A stretch of DNA of 64,000 nucleotides from the NCBI RefSeq assembly GCF_032818155.1, contig NZ_CP102589.1:2404001-2468000 (forward strand), in the 5' to 3' direction. Below are positions 45,232 to 53,297 of this stretch, piece by piece. Under the pieces are notes generated by a model. The model did not search any database and had not been told where the DNA came from. It saw only the letters and a list, made by a program, of their open reading frames with translations. Positions within the stretch are counted from its first letter, which is position 1. Each line of letters opens with the position of its first letter. This DNA is from Niallia taxi. GTDB taxonomy: Bacteria > Bacillota > Bacilli > Bacillales > Cytobacillaceae. Position numbers and translations under genes: made by a program.

Positions 45232-45987
45232 TTACATATTAATTTCCAACATTACTGGACAATGGTCGCTTCCTAACACATTACAATGTATTTCTGTATC
45301 GACAAGCAGGTCCTTCAAGCGTTCAGAAAGGATGAAATAATCGATTCTCCAACCAATATTCCGCTCTCTGACCTTCGCCATGTATGACCACCATGTATAT
45401 ACATCTCCTCTATCTGGATAAAGATAACGGAAGCTGTCAATGAATCCTGCATCAAGAAGGCTTGTCATTTCTCCTCGCTCCTCTATTGTAAACCCAGAGT
45501 TCCCAAGGTTAGATTTAGCATTTTTCAAGTCAATTTCCTGGTGGGCTACATTTAAGTCTCCACAGTATATGACTGGTTTCTTCTCATCAAGTGCTTGAAT
45601 ATACATCTTTAGCTGCTTTTCCCATTCCATTCTATATGGCAAGCGGCTTAAATCTCGTTTAGAGTTAGGCGTATATACATTCAGCAAATAAAATTCAGGA
45701 AACTCTAACGTAATCGCGCGTCCTTCCAGCTCTTCGAAATCCTCACCTATACCATATGTGACACTTAGCGGCTTCTGTTTACTAAAGACAGCCGTTCCAG
45801 AGTACCCTTTACGCTCCGCATAATTCCAAAATTGATGATATCCCTCTAAATCTAATTGAATCTGCCCTTCTTGCAGCTTTGATTCTTGTATACAAAAAAT
45901 ATCAGCATCTATTTCATGAAAAAAATCTAAAAAGCCCTTTTTCACACAAGCTCTAATTCCATTAACATTCCATGTTACTAGCTTCAT
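45232..45987 (-). CDS. exoA: Exodeoxyribonuclease III / AP endonuclease
   Basis: Incises DNA at abasic sites and degrades 3' ends in base-excision repair. A 251-residue Xth-type enzyme with WNVNGIRACV, FCIQESKLQ (metal Glu), VYTPNSKRDL, YCGDLNVAH and LGSDHCPVMLEI (catalytic His). Normal length. AAGGAGCAATACAA precedes ATG. Complements the Nei-like glycosylase at 38674 in the same repair pathway. Confidence 0.94.
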   Translation of the reverse strand: MKLVTWNVNGIRACVKKGFLDFFHEIDADIFCIQESKLQEGQIQLDLEGYHQFWNYAERKGYSGTAVFSKQKPLSVTYGIGEDFEELEGRAITLEFPEFYLLNVYTPNSKRDLSRLPYRMEWEKQLKMYIQALDEKKPVIYCGDLNVAHQEIDLKNAKSNLGNSGFTIEERGEMTSLLDAGFIDSFRYLYPDRGDVYTWWSYMAKVRERNIGWRIDYFILSERLKDLLVDTEIHCNVLGSDHCPVMLEINM

Positions 45988-46297
45988 TTGTATTGCTCCT
46001 TACCTATAAGTTTTACTAAGTTAATAGATTACCATGAATAAAGCAGTGAATAAAGTAATATATCTTTCCATGAAAATACTTTATGAAAAAGAAAGTACCT
46101 CAAAAGACTAGTTACTTTATCTACCTTATTTTAATACAATTACTTTTAGTTCTTTGCTTAACTGTGGACAAGACTAAAGCTCACTCTACTTTTAACCACT
46201 ACAGTGCAAAAAAACGGAACTAGTATGCAACATGTCAAGAGATTGCACACTAGTTCCGTTTTATAGTCAATACTAGAATTGGCATTAAGAATACTTA
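45988..46297. other. Intergenic gap of about 310 bases
   Basis: It holds only the exoA leader and the terminator at 46212-46262. No small gene or structured RNA recognised. Confidence 0.5.
46212..46262 (-). terminator. Terminator after the second MBL gene
   Basis: Stem AAACGGAACTAGTATGCAA/TTGCACACTAGTTCCGTTT with one mismatch and a 13-base loop. Confidence 0.85.
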
Positions 46298-47071
46298 CTA
46301 TACTATAGTTGGTGATTCTGCATAGCCGACATCATAATGGCGGATGAGTCGATAAAGTCCTTTGGCAATTTGGTCTTTCCCATAAAGTGGTTTGCCGTGT
46401 CCTGTGTAGATGATGCTCGGCTCCAGTTTTGCCAGCTTCATGATAGACTCTCTGCTTTCCGCTCTGTTTGGAGTGAAATACGCTGGTGGTCCATGCAGCT
46501 CCTCTTTCTGTGTTAATACCGCAAATAAGGATTCTTGTTTAACAGTAACGAAGGCATCTCCTGCCAACAGCAATCCGTCCTTTTTTCTGTATAAGGAAAT
46601 ATGCCCTTTTGTGTGTCCTGGTGTATGGATGCACTCCCACCCCTCCATGAAATTCAGCTCTTCTCCTGGCTGTAGTACTTTCAAGTTAGAATGTAGCTGA
46701 ATACCATCACGAGGATAAAATGGCGACAAAAACGACATAACGCCCTTCACAATAAATGGTGTTGGTCTTGAATAAACCTCTTCGCCAGTTAAATAGGGCA
46801 TTTCCTCGCTATGGGCATATATCGGCACATCCCACTCATGCAGCAAGGTTTCCAATGCACCGATGTGATCAAAATGGCCATGTGTCAAGATGATTGCGAT
46901 TGGTTTTTTTTCACCAAATAATGATTTAGCATATTGCAAAATAAATTTGGCGGAATATGGTATGCCTGCATCGACCAATACCCAATCTTGCTTGTCCTTC
47001 CCTAATCCTCCTACTAGAGCTATATTGGCGATAGCTGTTTTATATCCATAAACATCACTTGCTATTTTCAT
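46298..47071 (-). CDS. MBL-fold metallohydrolase
   Basis: A 257-residue hydrolase with the zinc motif ILTHGHFDHIGALE, IHTPGHTKGHISLYR, GDAFVTV and a late histidine in IYTGHGKPL. It is more typical of glyoxalase-II-like enzymes than the paralog at 13056. Substrate unknown. The start at MKIASD has AAAGGAGA 7 bases ahead. Single gene, divergent from a YhdH-type reductase. Confidence 0.88.
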   Translation of the reverse strand: MKIASDVYGYKTAIANIALVGGLGKDKQDWVLVDAGIPYSAKFILQYAKSLFGEKKPIAIILTHGHFDHIGALETLLHEWDVPIYAHSEEMPYLTGEEVYSRPTPFIVKGVMSFLSPFYPRDGIQLHSNLKVLQPGEELNFMEGWECIHTPGHTKGHISLYRKKDGLLLAGDAFVTVKQESLFAVLTQKEELHGPPAYFTPNRAESRESIMKLAKLEPSIIYTGHGKPLYGKDQIAKGLYRLIRHYDVGYAESPTIV

Positions 47072-47092
47072 GTAGATGTCTCCTTTTTTCAT

Positions 47093-47414
47093 TTAGTATT
47101 ACCTAACATTTTAATTTGACACAAAAAATACATTTTTAAGTGGTCATTGAAACCCTTAGAGAAAAAGGATAATACGAGTGTATTATTTATGGAAAGATAG
47201 CTTCCTTTGTTTTATGCTCAAACCCAAGATAGGCCTAAGATCAATCGACTCGTAATGTATAAAAAAAGGCAGATGCTTCCTTGGCAATGTATGATGTTCA
47301 GTCATCCCATTGATGCCGTTCCATGCTAATAACCTGTATTACTCGTATATAGCCAAGTTGGATATTTTGACCATGCACGAAAAAAAATGATAAGATGACA
47401 CCGAGGTGAACATA
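47093..47414. other. Divergent intergenic region
   Basis: About 320 bases carrying leaders for the MBL gene (minus) and the YhdH-type reductase (plus). A weak TTGACC/TAAGAT promoter lies at 47367-47396. I see no RNA structure or repeat. Confidence 0.4.
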
Positions 47415-48413
47415 ATGATAGATACATTTAAAGCAGTTGTTGTAAATAAACAAGACGAAGATTTCTCTTTGCGTGTAGAACAAGTAAACTTGGACAAGCT
47501 GTCTAAAGGCAATGTATTAATAGAAGTGCATTATTCAGGAATAAATTATAAAGATGGTCTCGCGAGTGTGCCTAACGGAAAAATCGTTCGTTCCTATCCA
47601 CATATCCCTGGTATTGATTTAGCAGGTGTTGTTGTCGAATCGGACGATGATCGATACAAAACGGGAGATAAAGTAATTGCAACCAGCTATGAGATTGGTG
47701 TATCTCACAGTGGCGGTTATAGTCAATACGCAAATATCCCGGCAGATTATATTGTGCCGCTTCCAGAAGGTCTTTCATTAAAAGAAGCGATGATTATCGG
47801 AACAGCTGGCTTTACTGCTGCATTATCGGTATTGCGCCTAGAAGAAAATGGCTTAAAGCCTGAAAATGGGAAAGTGCTTGTGACAGGCGCAACAGGCGGA
47901 GTTGGAAGTTTCGGTGTTGCGATGCTTGCGAAGCTCGGCTATAACGTTGAAGCTAGTACAGGCAAGGAATCGGAGCATGAATATTTAACAGCTATCGGTG
48001 CTGGCAGCATCATTTCCAGAGATGAAGTTTATAACGGCAATCTGAAGACATTAGAGAAGCAGCAATGGGCTGGGGCAATCGATCCTGTCGGTGGAGCTAC
48101 ATTAGCAGCTATTGCAAGCAAACTGCAATATAACGGCTCTGTAGCTGTTAGCGGCTTAACTGGTGGCGGAGATGTGCCAACATCCGTTTATCCATTTATA
48201 TTAAGAGGCGTTAATATATTAGGAATAGATTCGGTTTACTGTCCGATGGAGACAAGACTGAAAGTGTGGGAACGAGTTGCCTCCGACTTAAAAATCGATG
48301 ACTTTACTCCATTTATCGCCAAAGAAGTTTCACTTGATGAACTTCCTGACCTTCTGCCAACTATTCTAAAAGGCGGAATCCGCGGCAGAATTATTGCAAA
48401 TATAAAAGGATAA
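47415..48413 (+). CDS. YhdH/YhfP family quinone (acryloyl-CoA-like) reductase
   Basis: A 332-residue zinc-less medium-chain dehydrogenase. VHYSGINYKDGLA, HIPGIDLAGVV, and the NADPH-binding GATGGVGSFGVAMLAKLGY are typical of the YhdH/AcuI/YhfP group, which reduces quinones or acrylyl-CoA. The preferred start is ATG 6 bases after GAGGTG; the in-frame GTG at 47406 is part of the ribosome site. Immediately followed by a repeat element with inverted ends. Confidence 0.92.
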   Translation: MIDTFKAVVVNKQDEDFSLRVEQVNLDKLSKGNVLIEVHYSGINYKDGLASVPNGKIVRSYPHIPGIDLAGVVVESDDDRYKTGDKVIATSYEIGVSHSGGYSQYANIPADYIVPLPEGLSLKEAMIIGTAGFTAALSVLRLEENGLKPENGKVLVTGATGGVGSFGVAMLAKLGYNVEASTGKESEHEYLTAIGAGSIISRDEVYNGNLKTLEKQQWAGAIDPVGGATLAAIASKLQYNGSVAVSGLTGGGDVPTSVYPFILRGVNILGIDSVYCPMETRLKVWERVASDLKIDDFTPFIAKEVSLDELPDLLPTILKGGIRGRIIANIKG

Positions 48414-48418
48414 ATAAG

Positions 48419-48731
48419 AAAAGAGGCTGGGGGTTAAAATTAGTTCGTTTCATTGCGCTGCAGCCACTCGCTTTCCGCGGGGAGGAAGCTGAGCCTCCTC
48501 GTCTTCGCCTGCGGGGTCTAAAGCGTCCTCTAATTCTCGCAGGAGTCGAGTGACCTCCGCTCCATTCCACTAAGTTTTCTAATCAGTGTAGTAAACCTTA
48601 AAAACACAAAAAAGCCGAACTATTTAATCGCTGATTGATTAAATAGTTCGGCTTTTTATGCGGATTCACTTACTTAAAATTTATTATTCGTGTTTAGAAA
48701 GGTTATCTTTTGTTTTGTCCCAGCCTCTTTT
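48419..48731. repeat. Non-coding element with perfect 13-base inverted ends
   Basis: The ends are AAAAGAGGCTGGG (48419-48431) and CCCAGCCTCTTTT (48719-48731). The interior holds a GC-rich block (CGCTTTCCGCGGGGAGGAAG, GAGCCTCCTCGTC, CGCAGGAGTCGAGTG) that is out of character for this AT-rich sequence and resembles an intergenic repeat I recall from other Bacillaceae, plus a strong hairpin. No protein is encoded. The right end overlaps the stop of the secreted hydrolase gene. Likely a miniature mobile or repeat element. Confidence 0.7.
48611..48655. terminator. Strong bidirectional terminator inside the element
   Basis: An 18-bp stem, AAAGCCGAACTATTTAAT paired with ATTAAATAGTTCGGCTTT, with flanking A and T tracts. 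It can end transcripts from both flanking genes. Confidence 0.85.
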
Positions 48732-49602
48732 ACTTCATTTGCATCCATGTATCAATATAATGGACAGCAAGATTAACGTTTTCTTGCGGATATGCTTTTG
48801 CTACTTTTGCAAGCTCGTTTTTCATATATGCTTTACTTTTTTCATAAAAGCTGATATTGGAACCCTCTGCTGACTCACCAGTTTCGACACCAATATTGAT
48901 TGATTTGCCTGCATTCTTCGCATACTGTACTTCTGTTTTCACAAGTGTATTAATGCCGTTTGCACCTGATGCTGTATTTCGGTATGCCATAATTGTGACA
49001 GAATCTGTGTTTTTGATTGCCCATTTCGCAAGATTGCTTTTTCCATATGTGTTGGCAAATGTAATTTCATCAAACCAAAATGGCATATCAATACTTAAAT
49101 CTAAGCTTAAATTAGTGCTTAACTGACTACTACGCTTAATCAGCTTCTGATAAGCTAGTACAACATCATCTCTGTCTGTGTTCCATTCTGTTAATATATA
49201 CGGTTCAACATCAAGATGTACACCACTGAAGCGTTGATTTGCAGCACTGTTCTTTTGGTAATTCTTTAGCCAAGTAAACATGCTGTCCGCATATGCTTGT
49301 CCGCCTGCCAATGCCCATTTCGAAGCACCGTCTAATGCATGAACACTGATATCGTTTGTAGTAGCTTTAGCAATAAACTGTTGATATGTTTTCCGTTCAA
49401 CCTCTTGGTCAATTTGCAGGTACACGTCTGTCACACTATTTTTCACAAGGAAATTAATGACTTTATTTTGTCCAGCTGCGGTTGTTAGTGACCATGGATT
49501 CCAAATCCAAGTTGCATTTGTTTTGCTGTTTACAGCAGCATTTGTATGGATAGAAGGTAGCATTAAGCCCACCACCAAAATTAAAATTGCTAGTTTCTTC
49601 AT
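48730..49602 (-). CDS. Secreted TIM-barrel hydrolase-like protein under c-di-GMP control
   Basis: A 290-residue protein with a signal peptide (KKLAILILVVGLMLPSIHTNA). The mature part reads as a glycosidase-like barrel: WIWNPWSLTTAAGQ, VYLQIDQEVERKTYQQF, FSGVHLDVEPYILTEW (Asp-x-Glu on a strand end, as in GH18), LDLSIDMPFWFDEI and SVTIMAYRNTASG. No named family is certain. Sits 8 bases behind a ribosome site that can be masked by the upstream riboswitch hairpin. Probably a wall or biofilm polysaccharide enzyme. Confidence 0.75.
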   Translation of the reverse strand: MKKLAILILVVGLMLPSIHTNAAVNSKTNATWIWNPWSLTTAAGQNKVINFLVKNSVTDVYLQIDQEVERKTYQQFIAKATTNDISVHALDGASKWALAGGQAYADSMFTWLKNYQKNSAANQRFSGVHLDVEPYILTEWNTDRDDVVLAYQKLIKRSSQLSTNLSLDLSIDMPFWFDEITFANTYGKSNLAKWAIKNTDSVTIMAYRNTASGANGINTLVKTEVQYAKNAGKSINIGVETGESAEGSNISFYEKSKAYMKNELAKVAKAYPQENVNLAVHYIDTWMQMK

Positions 49603-49609
49603 TATTATA

Positions 49610-49733
49610 CTTCTCCTTTAGAAAAGCCTAGACCAATCCAAAGGAGAAGTCTGGCAGCTTGGCAGCCATTTGTTTTTATAAACGGTTAGGCCCATAGCTT
49701 TGCGTCCTTGCTTTTCAACAAGTTTGCCCTTTT
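49610..49733 (-). promoter_or_regulatory. Cyclic-di-GMP-I (GEMM) riboswitch with RBS-masking hairpin
   Basis: The minus strand reads GGGCAAACTTG, GAAA-type P2 loop, GGACGCAAAGC, TGGGCCTAACC, P3, and GGCTGCCAAGCTGCC: all GEMM-I landmarks. Right after the aptamer, CTTCTCCTTT (49649-49640) is perfectly complementary to AAAGGAGAAG (49619-49610), the ribosome site of the downstream secreted protein. No T tract follows, so control is probably at translation rather than termination. Confidence 0.92.
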
Positions 49734-49881
49734 CAGATATATTTTAGTTATCTATATTATAGCGTCATCCAACCTTTTTTCCTAGTACTTTTCTCACAAT
49801 GAATAGATGAAAATTATGGTAAACAGGGATAAATTACTTAAAATACTTTTTTTCATAAGCTTGTCAGTCAGAAAAGATATT

Positions 49882-49904
49882 TCTAGTTTACATAATAAAA
49901 TTAT
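49882..49904 (+). repeat. dif-like recombination site, copy 1
   Basis: TAGTTTACATAATA followed by one mismatch and AATTAT: 20 of 23 bases match copy 2, in direct orientation. Its complement contains TTATGTAAACTA, the XerD arm of Bacillus dif. It lies 3 bases beyond the SRPBCC gene stop. Confidence 0.7.
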
Positions 49905-49906
49905 AA

Positions 49907-50347
49907 TCACCTTTGTTCAATTGCTTTACAAACCTCTATCGTTAATTCCTGTGTAATTTCATCTAATTTCGGCTCAAGCACACTATTAACCATCGGGGCA
50001 AATGTACCAAATGCGTTAATTTCTAAGTAACCGGTCATTTTCGTTTGCGTTTCTCCAATCTGCTGTGCTGAAAAATAGCCGCTCCCGATAAATTTTTCAT
50101 TTATTCCTGTCAGCTTAAAAGAAACTTGAGATGGTTCCTCCCATTTCAGTATATCTATTCGTAAAGAAATTTTTTTCTTTATGAAGCCGATATCTGTCTT
50201 AAATTCCCATGTTGAAACTAAATCAGAGATGATCTGATGCTGAATATAACCAGGAACTAACGGAGCCCAATTATCCATCGACCTGACAAAATCCCAGACT
50301 TTTTCAAGCGGTGCTTTAACAATTACACTATGTTTTTTACTAGGCAT
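49907..50347 (-). CDS. SRPBCC/CoxG-like ligand-binding protein
   Basis: A 146-residue protein with the START/Bet v1-type fold: SVIVKAPLEKVWDFVRSMDNW at the N-terminus, then repeated strands (SFKLTGINEKFIGSGYFSAQ, KMTGYLEINAFGTF) and a long C-terminal helix. CoxG relatives bind hydrophobic ligands or cofactors; this one has no CO-dehydrogenase neighbours. It lies exactly between two directly repeated dif-like sites, like a gene cassette. Confidence 0.82.
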   Translation of the reverse strand: MPSKKHSVIVKAPLEKVWDFVRSMDNWAPLVPGYIQHQIISDLVSTWEFKTDIGFIKKKISLRIDILKWEEPSQVSFKLTGINEKFIGSGYFSAQQIGETQTKMTGYLEINAFGTFAPMVNSVLEPKLDEITQELTIEVCKAIEQR

Positions 50348-50427
50348 TGCTCACACTTCCTTCTCTTCATGTCTATTACTATGCATATTCATATAGGAAG
50401 AAAGTATGTTTGCCAAAAGGATTTTTA

Positions 50428-50450
50428 ATTAGTTTACATAATATAATTAT
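50428..50450 (+). repeat. dif-like recombination site, copy 2
   Basis: ATTAGTTTACATAA then TATAATTAT, the exact inverse of copy 3 over 23 bases, immediately downstream of the recombinase stop (50457). Contains the XerD-type arm TTATGTAAACT on the complement. Confidence 0.78.
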
Positions 50451-50456
50451 TGTTTC

Positions 50457-51413
50457 TTAATAAAAGTAATCTGATAACTCCATTTCCATCGCTTTTTCCT
50501 TTTGATTATCAGACACATGTGTATATTTTTGGGTTGTGTTTAAATTGGTGTGTCCTAACAGCTCTTGAATGGTACGAATATCTCTTCCGTCCCTAACGAG
50601 GTGTGTTGCAAAGCTATGTCTCAGCTTATGGCTGGAAATAGACTTTTGCTTCCAATTGTATTCTGGGTATTCCTGTTCAATACTGTCGCAGATTCGCTCT
50701 GTTATTTCCTGTATCCGTCTTCTAGAAATCCTTTTTCCTCGTCTTGAGATAAATAAGGCATCCTCATTTCCTCGCATCGGTAGAATTCTATCTTCCTTTA
50801 TATAAGCCATTAACTCCTCATAAAGCTTTATAGGCAACGGAATATATCTCGTTTTATTCCCTTTCCCTAACACCTGCAGTCCTCTTTTTCCAGTTTGAAT
50901 CGAGGAGATATTCAATATATGTATCTCGGAAACGCGCAAGCCAGCAAAAGCCATCAAGCCCATCATCACCTTATTTCTTCTTTGATGCTGCTTTTGAGAT
51001 ACAATACTGATCATATCAAAAAATGCCTTCAGCTCATCCTTTTCTAAATAACTCGGCAACTTCCCTTTTTGCTCCTTTGCACTTTCTAATTCAGCTGCAA
51101 TGTTTTTATGAAGTAACTCGTAATCCATCAAGCACTTAAAAAACGATCTTAATGCCGTCAGTCGTCTATTCCTTGATGTGGCACTATTGCCTCGCTTCGT
51201 TTTCAATTCATTCATAAAAAGAGTAATATGCAGTTTTTTCACATCATTCAATTCTACTTTTTCTTGTTTTTTACGAGTCATAAATTCTAAAAACAAGTAT
51301 ATATCTCGTACATAGTTCTCCATTGTAAACTTACTGTAGTCTTTATTATCCATTTCTGTTTTAAAGATAGTGACTTCTTCCTCATACCATTCTGCCAATA
51401 ACCGATTATCCAT
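50457..51413 (-). CDS. Tyrosine recombinase/integrase
   Basis: A 318-residue site-specific recombinase. N-terminal SAM-like core-binding domain ([38 protein letters not shown]) and C-terminal catalytic domain with RVSEIHILN (Arg), [15 protein letters not shown] (His-x-x-Arg), [17 protein letters not shown] (His and the nucleophile Tyr). Length is Xer-like, but it is not the housekeeping XerC/XerD I would expect. It lies inside a 1.5-kb segment bounded by inverted dif-like sites, so it probably acts on them. Start follows TTAGAG only weakly. Confidence 0.88.
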   Translation of the reverse strand: MDNRLLAEWYEEEVTIFKTEMDNKDYSKFTMENYVRDIYLFLEFMTRKKQEKVELNDVKKLHITLFMNELKTKRGNSATSRNRRLTALRSFFKCLMDYELLHKNIAAELESAKEQKGKLPSYLEKDELKAFFDMISIVSQKQHQRRNKVMMGLMAFAGLRVSEIHILNISSIQTGKRGLQVLGKGNKTRYIPLPIKLYEELMAYIKEDRILPMRGNEDALFISRRGKRISRRRIQEITERICDSIEQEYPEYNWKQKSISSHKLRHSFATHLVRDGRDIRTIQELLGHTNLNTTQKYTHVSDNQKEKAMEMELSDYFY

Positions 51414-51475
51414 CTCTAATAAACCACCAATCTTCGACTTTTATCTATTATTTATTATACTATATTCCTTAAAAA

Positions 51476-51503
51476 ACCGCACATAAGAGATATTATGCGC
51501 GGT
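51476..51503 (-). terminator. Terminator-type hairpin in the recombinase leader
   Basis: Stem ACCGCGCATA/TATGTGCGGT with an 8-base loop and T6 on the minus strand, 63 bases before the recombinase start. It would stop read-through into the recombinase and may act as an attenuator. A TATAAT-like sequence lies just after it. Confidence 0.6.
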
Positions 51504-51626
51504 AATGCAGTCAAAACTGCTACAAAGGAATTAAGTTAGCATCTGCGTGTTATGACCTATTTAATTTATTACAATTTATTGGGATAATTAGTAGAAATAA
51601 CAAGCTGTCGAAAGCTTATATATGAG

Positions 51627-51932
51627 GTGTTTCCAATAAAGATTCTGTTTTGGTCAATTGGTATTTTAAATTTAGCTGATGGAATATTGACATATATCGG
51701 TATGCACCTCCAGTTGATTGGTGAAGCAAATCCGTTAATGAGTTCCATTTGGGAGCTGTCTCCTTATTTGTTTTTATGCTGTAAAATCGCTTTATCGATT
51801 TTTCTGTTTATTCTAGCCGCTTATTTCACAACAAAGCATGTGAAGACCTGGAGATTGATTCTATCTATACCGCTACTATTATATGTGAGTATATTCGCTG
51901 TCCATCTTACTTGGATTACATACGCACTTTAA
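51627..51932 (+). CDS. DUF5658 family small membrane protein
   Basis: A 101-residue protein with three or four membrane helices. ILNLADGILTYIGMHLQLIGEANPLM is the DUF5658 signature (read in two halves, split after TYIG), followed by KIALSIFLFILAAYF and HLTWITYAL. Function unknown. The GTG start lacks a separate ribosome site; GAGGTG overlaps it, so a non-standard start a few codons in is possible. It lies between the recombinase and dif-like copy 3 and ends 8 bases before it. Confidence 0.7.
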   Translation: MFPIKILFWSIGILNLADGILTYIGMHLQLIGEANPLMSSIWELSPYLFLCCKIALSIFLFILAAYFTTKHVKTWRLILSIPLLLYVSIFAVHLTWITYAL

Positions 51933-51940
51933 AGTTTAAT

Positions 51941-51963
51941 ATAATTATATTATGTAAACTAAT
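51941..51963 (-). repeat. dif-like recombination site, copy 3 (inverted)
   Basis: The plus strand reads ATAATTATATTATGTAAACT then AAT, the perfect inverse of copy 2. Extended leftwards to 51933 the site is itself an imperfect palindrome (AGTTTAATATA/TATGTAAACT), the two-arm layout of a Xer site. The last 15 bases of the 28-mer equal those I recall for B. subtilis dif. Confidence 0.78.
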
Positions 51964-51983
51964 AATATCTGTCCACAAAGAAT

Positions 51984-52010
51984 AACTCCTTATCGACGAG
52001 ATAAGGAGTT
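51984..52010 (-). terminator. Terminator after STAS paralog 2
   Basis: Stem AACTCCTTATC/GATAAGGAGTT with a 5-base loop, 7 bases past the stop, T-rich on the minus strand side. Confidence 0.8.
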
Positions 52011-52016
52011 TGTTTT

Positions 52017-53036
52017 TTAAATAATTTTTCTGCCAAGCTGTCCTAAAGCATAATGAATGCCATGCTTTAATGTTTGGAAGCAGTCAAATTGTGATAAGTT
52101 AATGTTTGCCTGTGATACGACGATGCTCAGTTCTGGTGATATTCCAACTAAAATTGTTTTAATTCCAATTAGGTTAGCCGCTGAACCGATTTTTTCTAAA
52201 AGACTTGCTGTATGCTGACTAATATCTCGATCCAAGCCAGTTAAGTCTAAAACTAAATAACTTGCTTTGTATTGAGGCAAATTATTCAGTGTATTTGTTA
52301 CGAGTAATTCTGAACGATCTTCATCATACTTGCCTAGTAGCGGAACAATCACGATGTCATCATGGACAGGTATAATCGGAGAGGAGATTCTTTTAACAAG
52401 GTCTTTCAGCTCTTTTGTTTTTTCCTCCACAACCTGCTCCAATTGAGATATCTGTTCTGATTCTTTCTTTCGCGCCAGTTCATGGATATTGTCTGATACA
52501 GTTATATTGGAAGGGAAATACTCGATGATACTGTATTCATAGCCCTCAAGCTGTTCCTGCACAACCTTATACCAAATATTTGTACCGAATAATTTTGTGA
52601 AAATCCCTGCATAATGTGCAGCTAAAAAATGACCGCCTTTTTTCTTGCCTTGTTCAACGTTTATTTTATGTTCCCAGCTGTCTTTTATATGTGCTGTTAA
52701 TGTTTTGTTCGTGAAATCCAAGTCAAGGATATCTGCTAAGCCCCAGCCTGCAGATGCGTATGTAGCTGTTATGAGAGTAGCTGCTTCCTTCACATCCACA
52801 TCCTTCATCTTTTCAAAGTAATCACCTACAACAAGCCCTTGTCTAAAGCCTGTAGCTTCAAATACTAAGGTGGATGCCTCCTCACCGGAAATTTCCTCAA
52901 TTGTATCAAAAAAAGTTCTCATTGCACTGGAAATCCAGAAAAGTACAGAATCTTGTTGTTCAAATATAAACCTGCCTTTTTCTAATTCCCATTCAAAGTT
53001 TAAACCACCAATATTAATGGACGAATTATTGCTCAT
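52017..53036 (-). CDS. Sensor-STAS protein (RsbR-like), paralog 2
   Basis: A 339-residue protein, the same length as the paralog at 39591 and alignable throughout: SVLFWISSAMRTFFDTIEEI, VFEATGFRQGLVVGDYF, SWEHKI, AAHYAGIFTKLF, EYFPSNITVSDNIHELARKK, coiled coil, then a STAS domain with YLVLDLTGLDRDISQ and TILVGISPEL. The DLTG motif matches RsbR-type phosphorylation sites better than paralog 1. There is no adjacent 195-residue partner here, unlike paralog 1. Start MSNNSS has AAGGGGAATAAG ahead. Confidence 0.82.
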   Translation of the reverse strand: MSNNSSINIGGLNFEWELEKGRFIFEQQDSVLFWISSAMRTFFDTIEEISGEEASTLVFEATGFRQGLVVGDYFEKMKDVDVKEAATLITATYASAGWGLADILDLDFTNKTLTAHIKDSWEHKINVEQGKKKGGHFLAAHYAGIFTKLFGTNIWYKVVQEQLEGYEYSIIEYFPSNITVSDNIHELARKKESEQISQLEQVVEEKTKELKDLVKRISSPIIPVHDDIVIVPLLGKYDEDRSELLVTNTLNNLPQYKASYLVLDLTGLDRDISQHTASLLEKIGSAANLIGIKTILVGISPELSIVVSQANINLSQFDCFQTLKHGIHYALGQLGRKII

Positions 53037-53297
53037 CTTATTCCCCTTCATACGCTCATTTTCTTTTTCTCTATTTATGTATATTCACCTTGCATATATA
53101 CACCTTTTTACCTGATTTTAAACCTATATTTGCATTTTTTTTGCTGATGTTGTCGTTTAATTTTAACTATTACCCTAAGTTTCACCTTTTGTTATTATAA
53201 CTAATCCGCAGCAAATTCATATGAAATTTTTTGTATCCTCTCGCCCAAATTGTTTAATAATAAAAACATTATTCATTCATGGAGGAGTGGAGCACGA

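Noticed and set aside
48419..48731. Insertion sequence with transposase
   Set aside because: The element is too short and no reading frame inside encodes a recognisable transposase.
50457..51413. Prophage integrase
   Set aside because: No phage structural, lysis or replication genes lie within reach, and the flanking sites look Xer-like rather than tRNA attachment sites.
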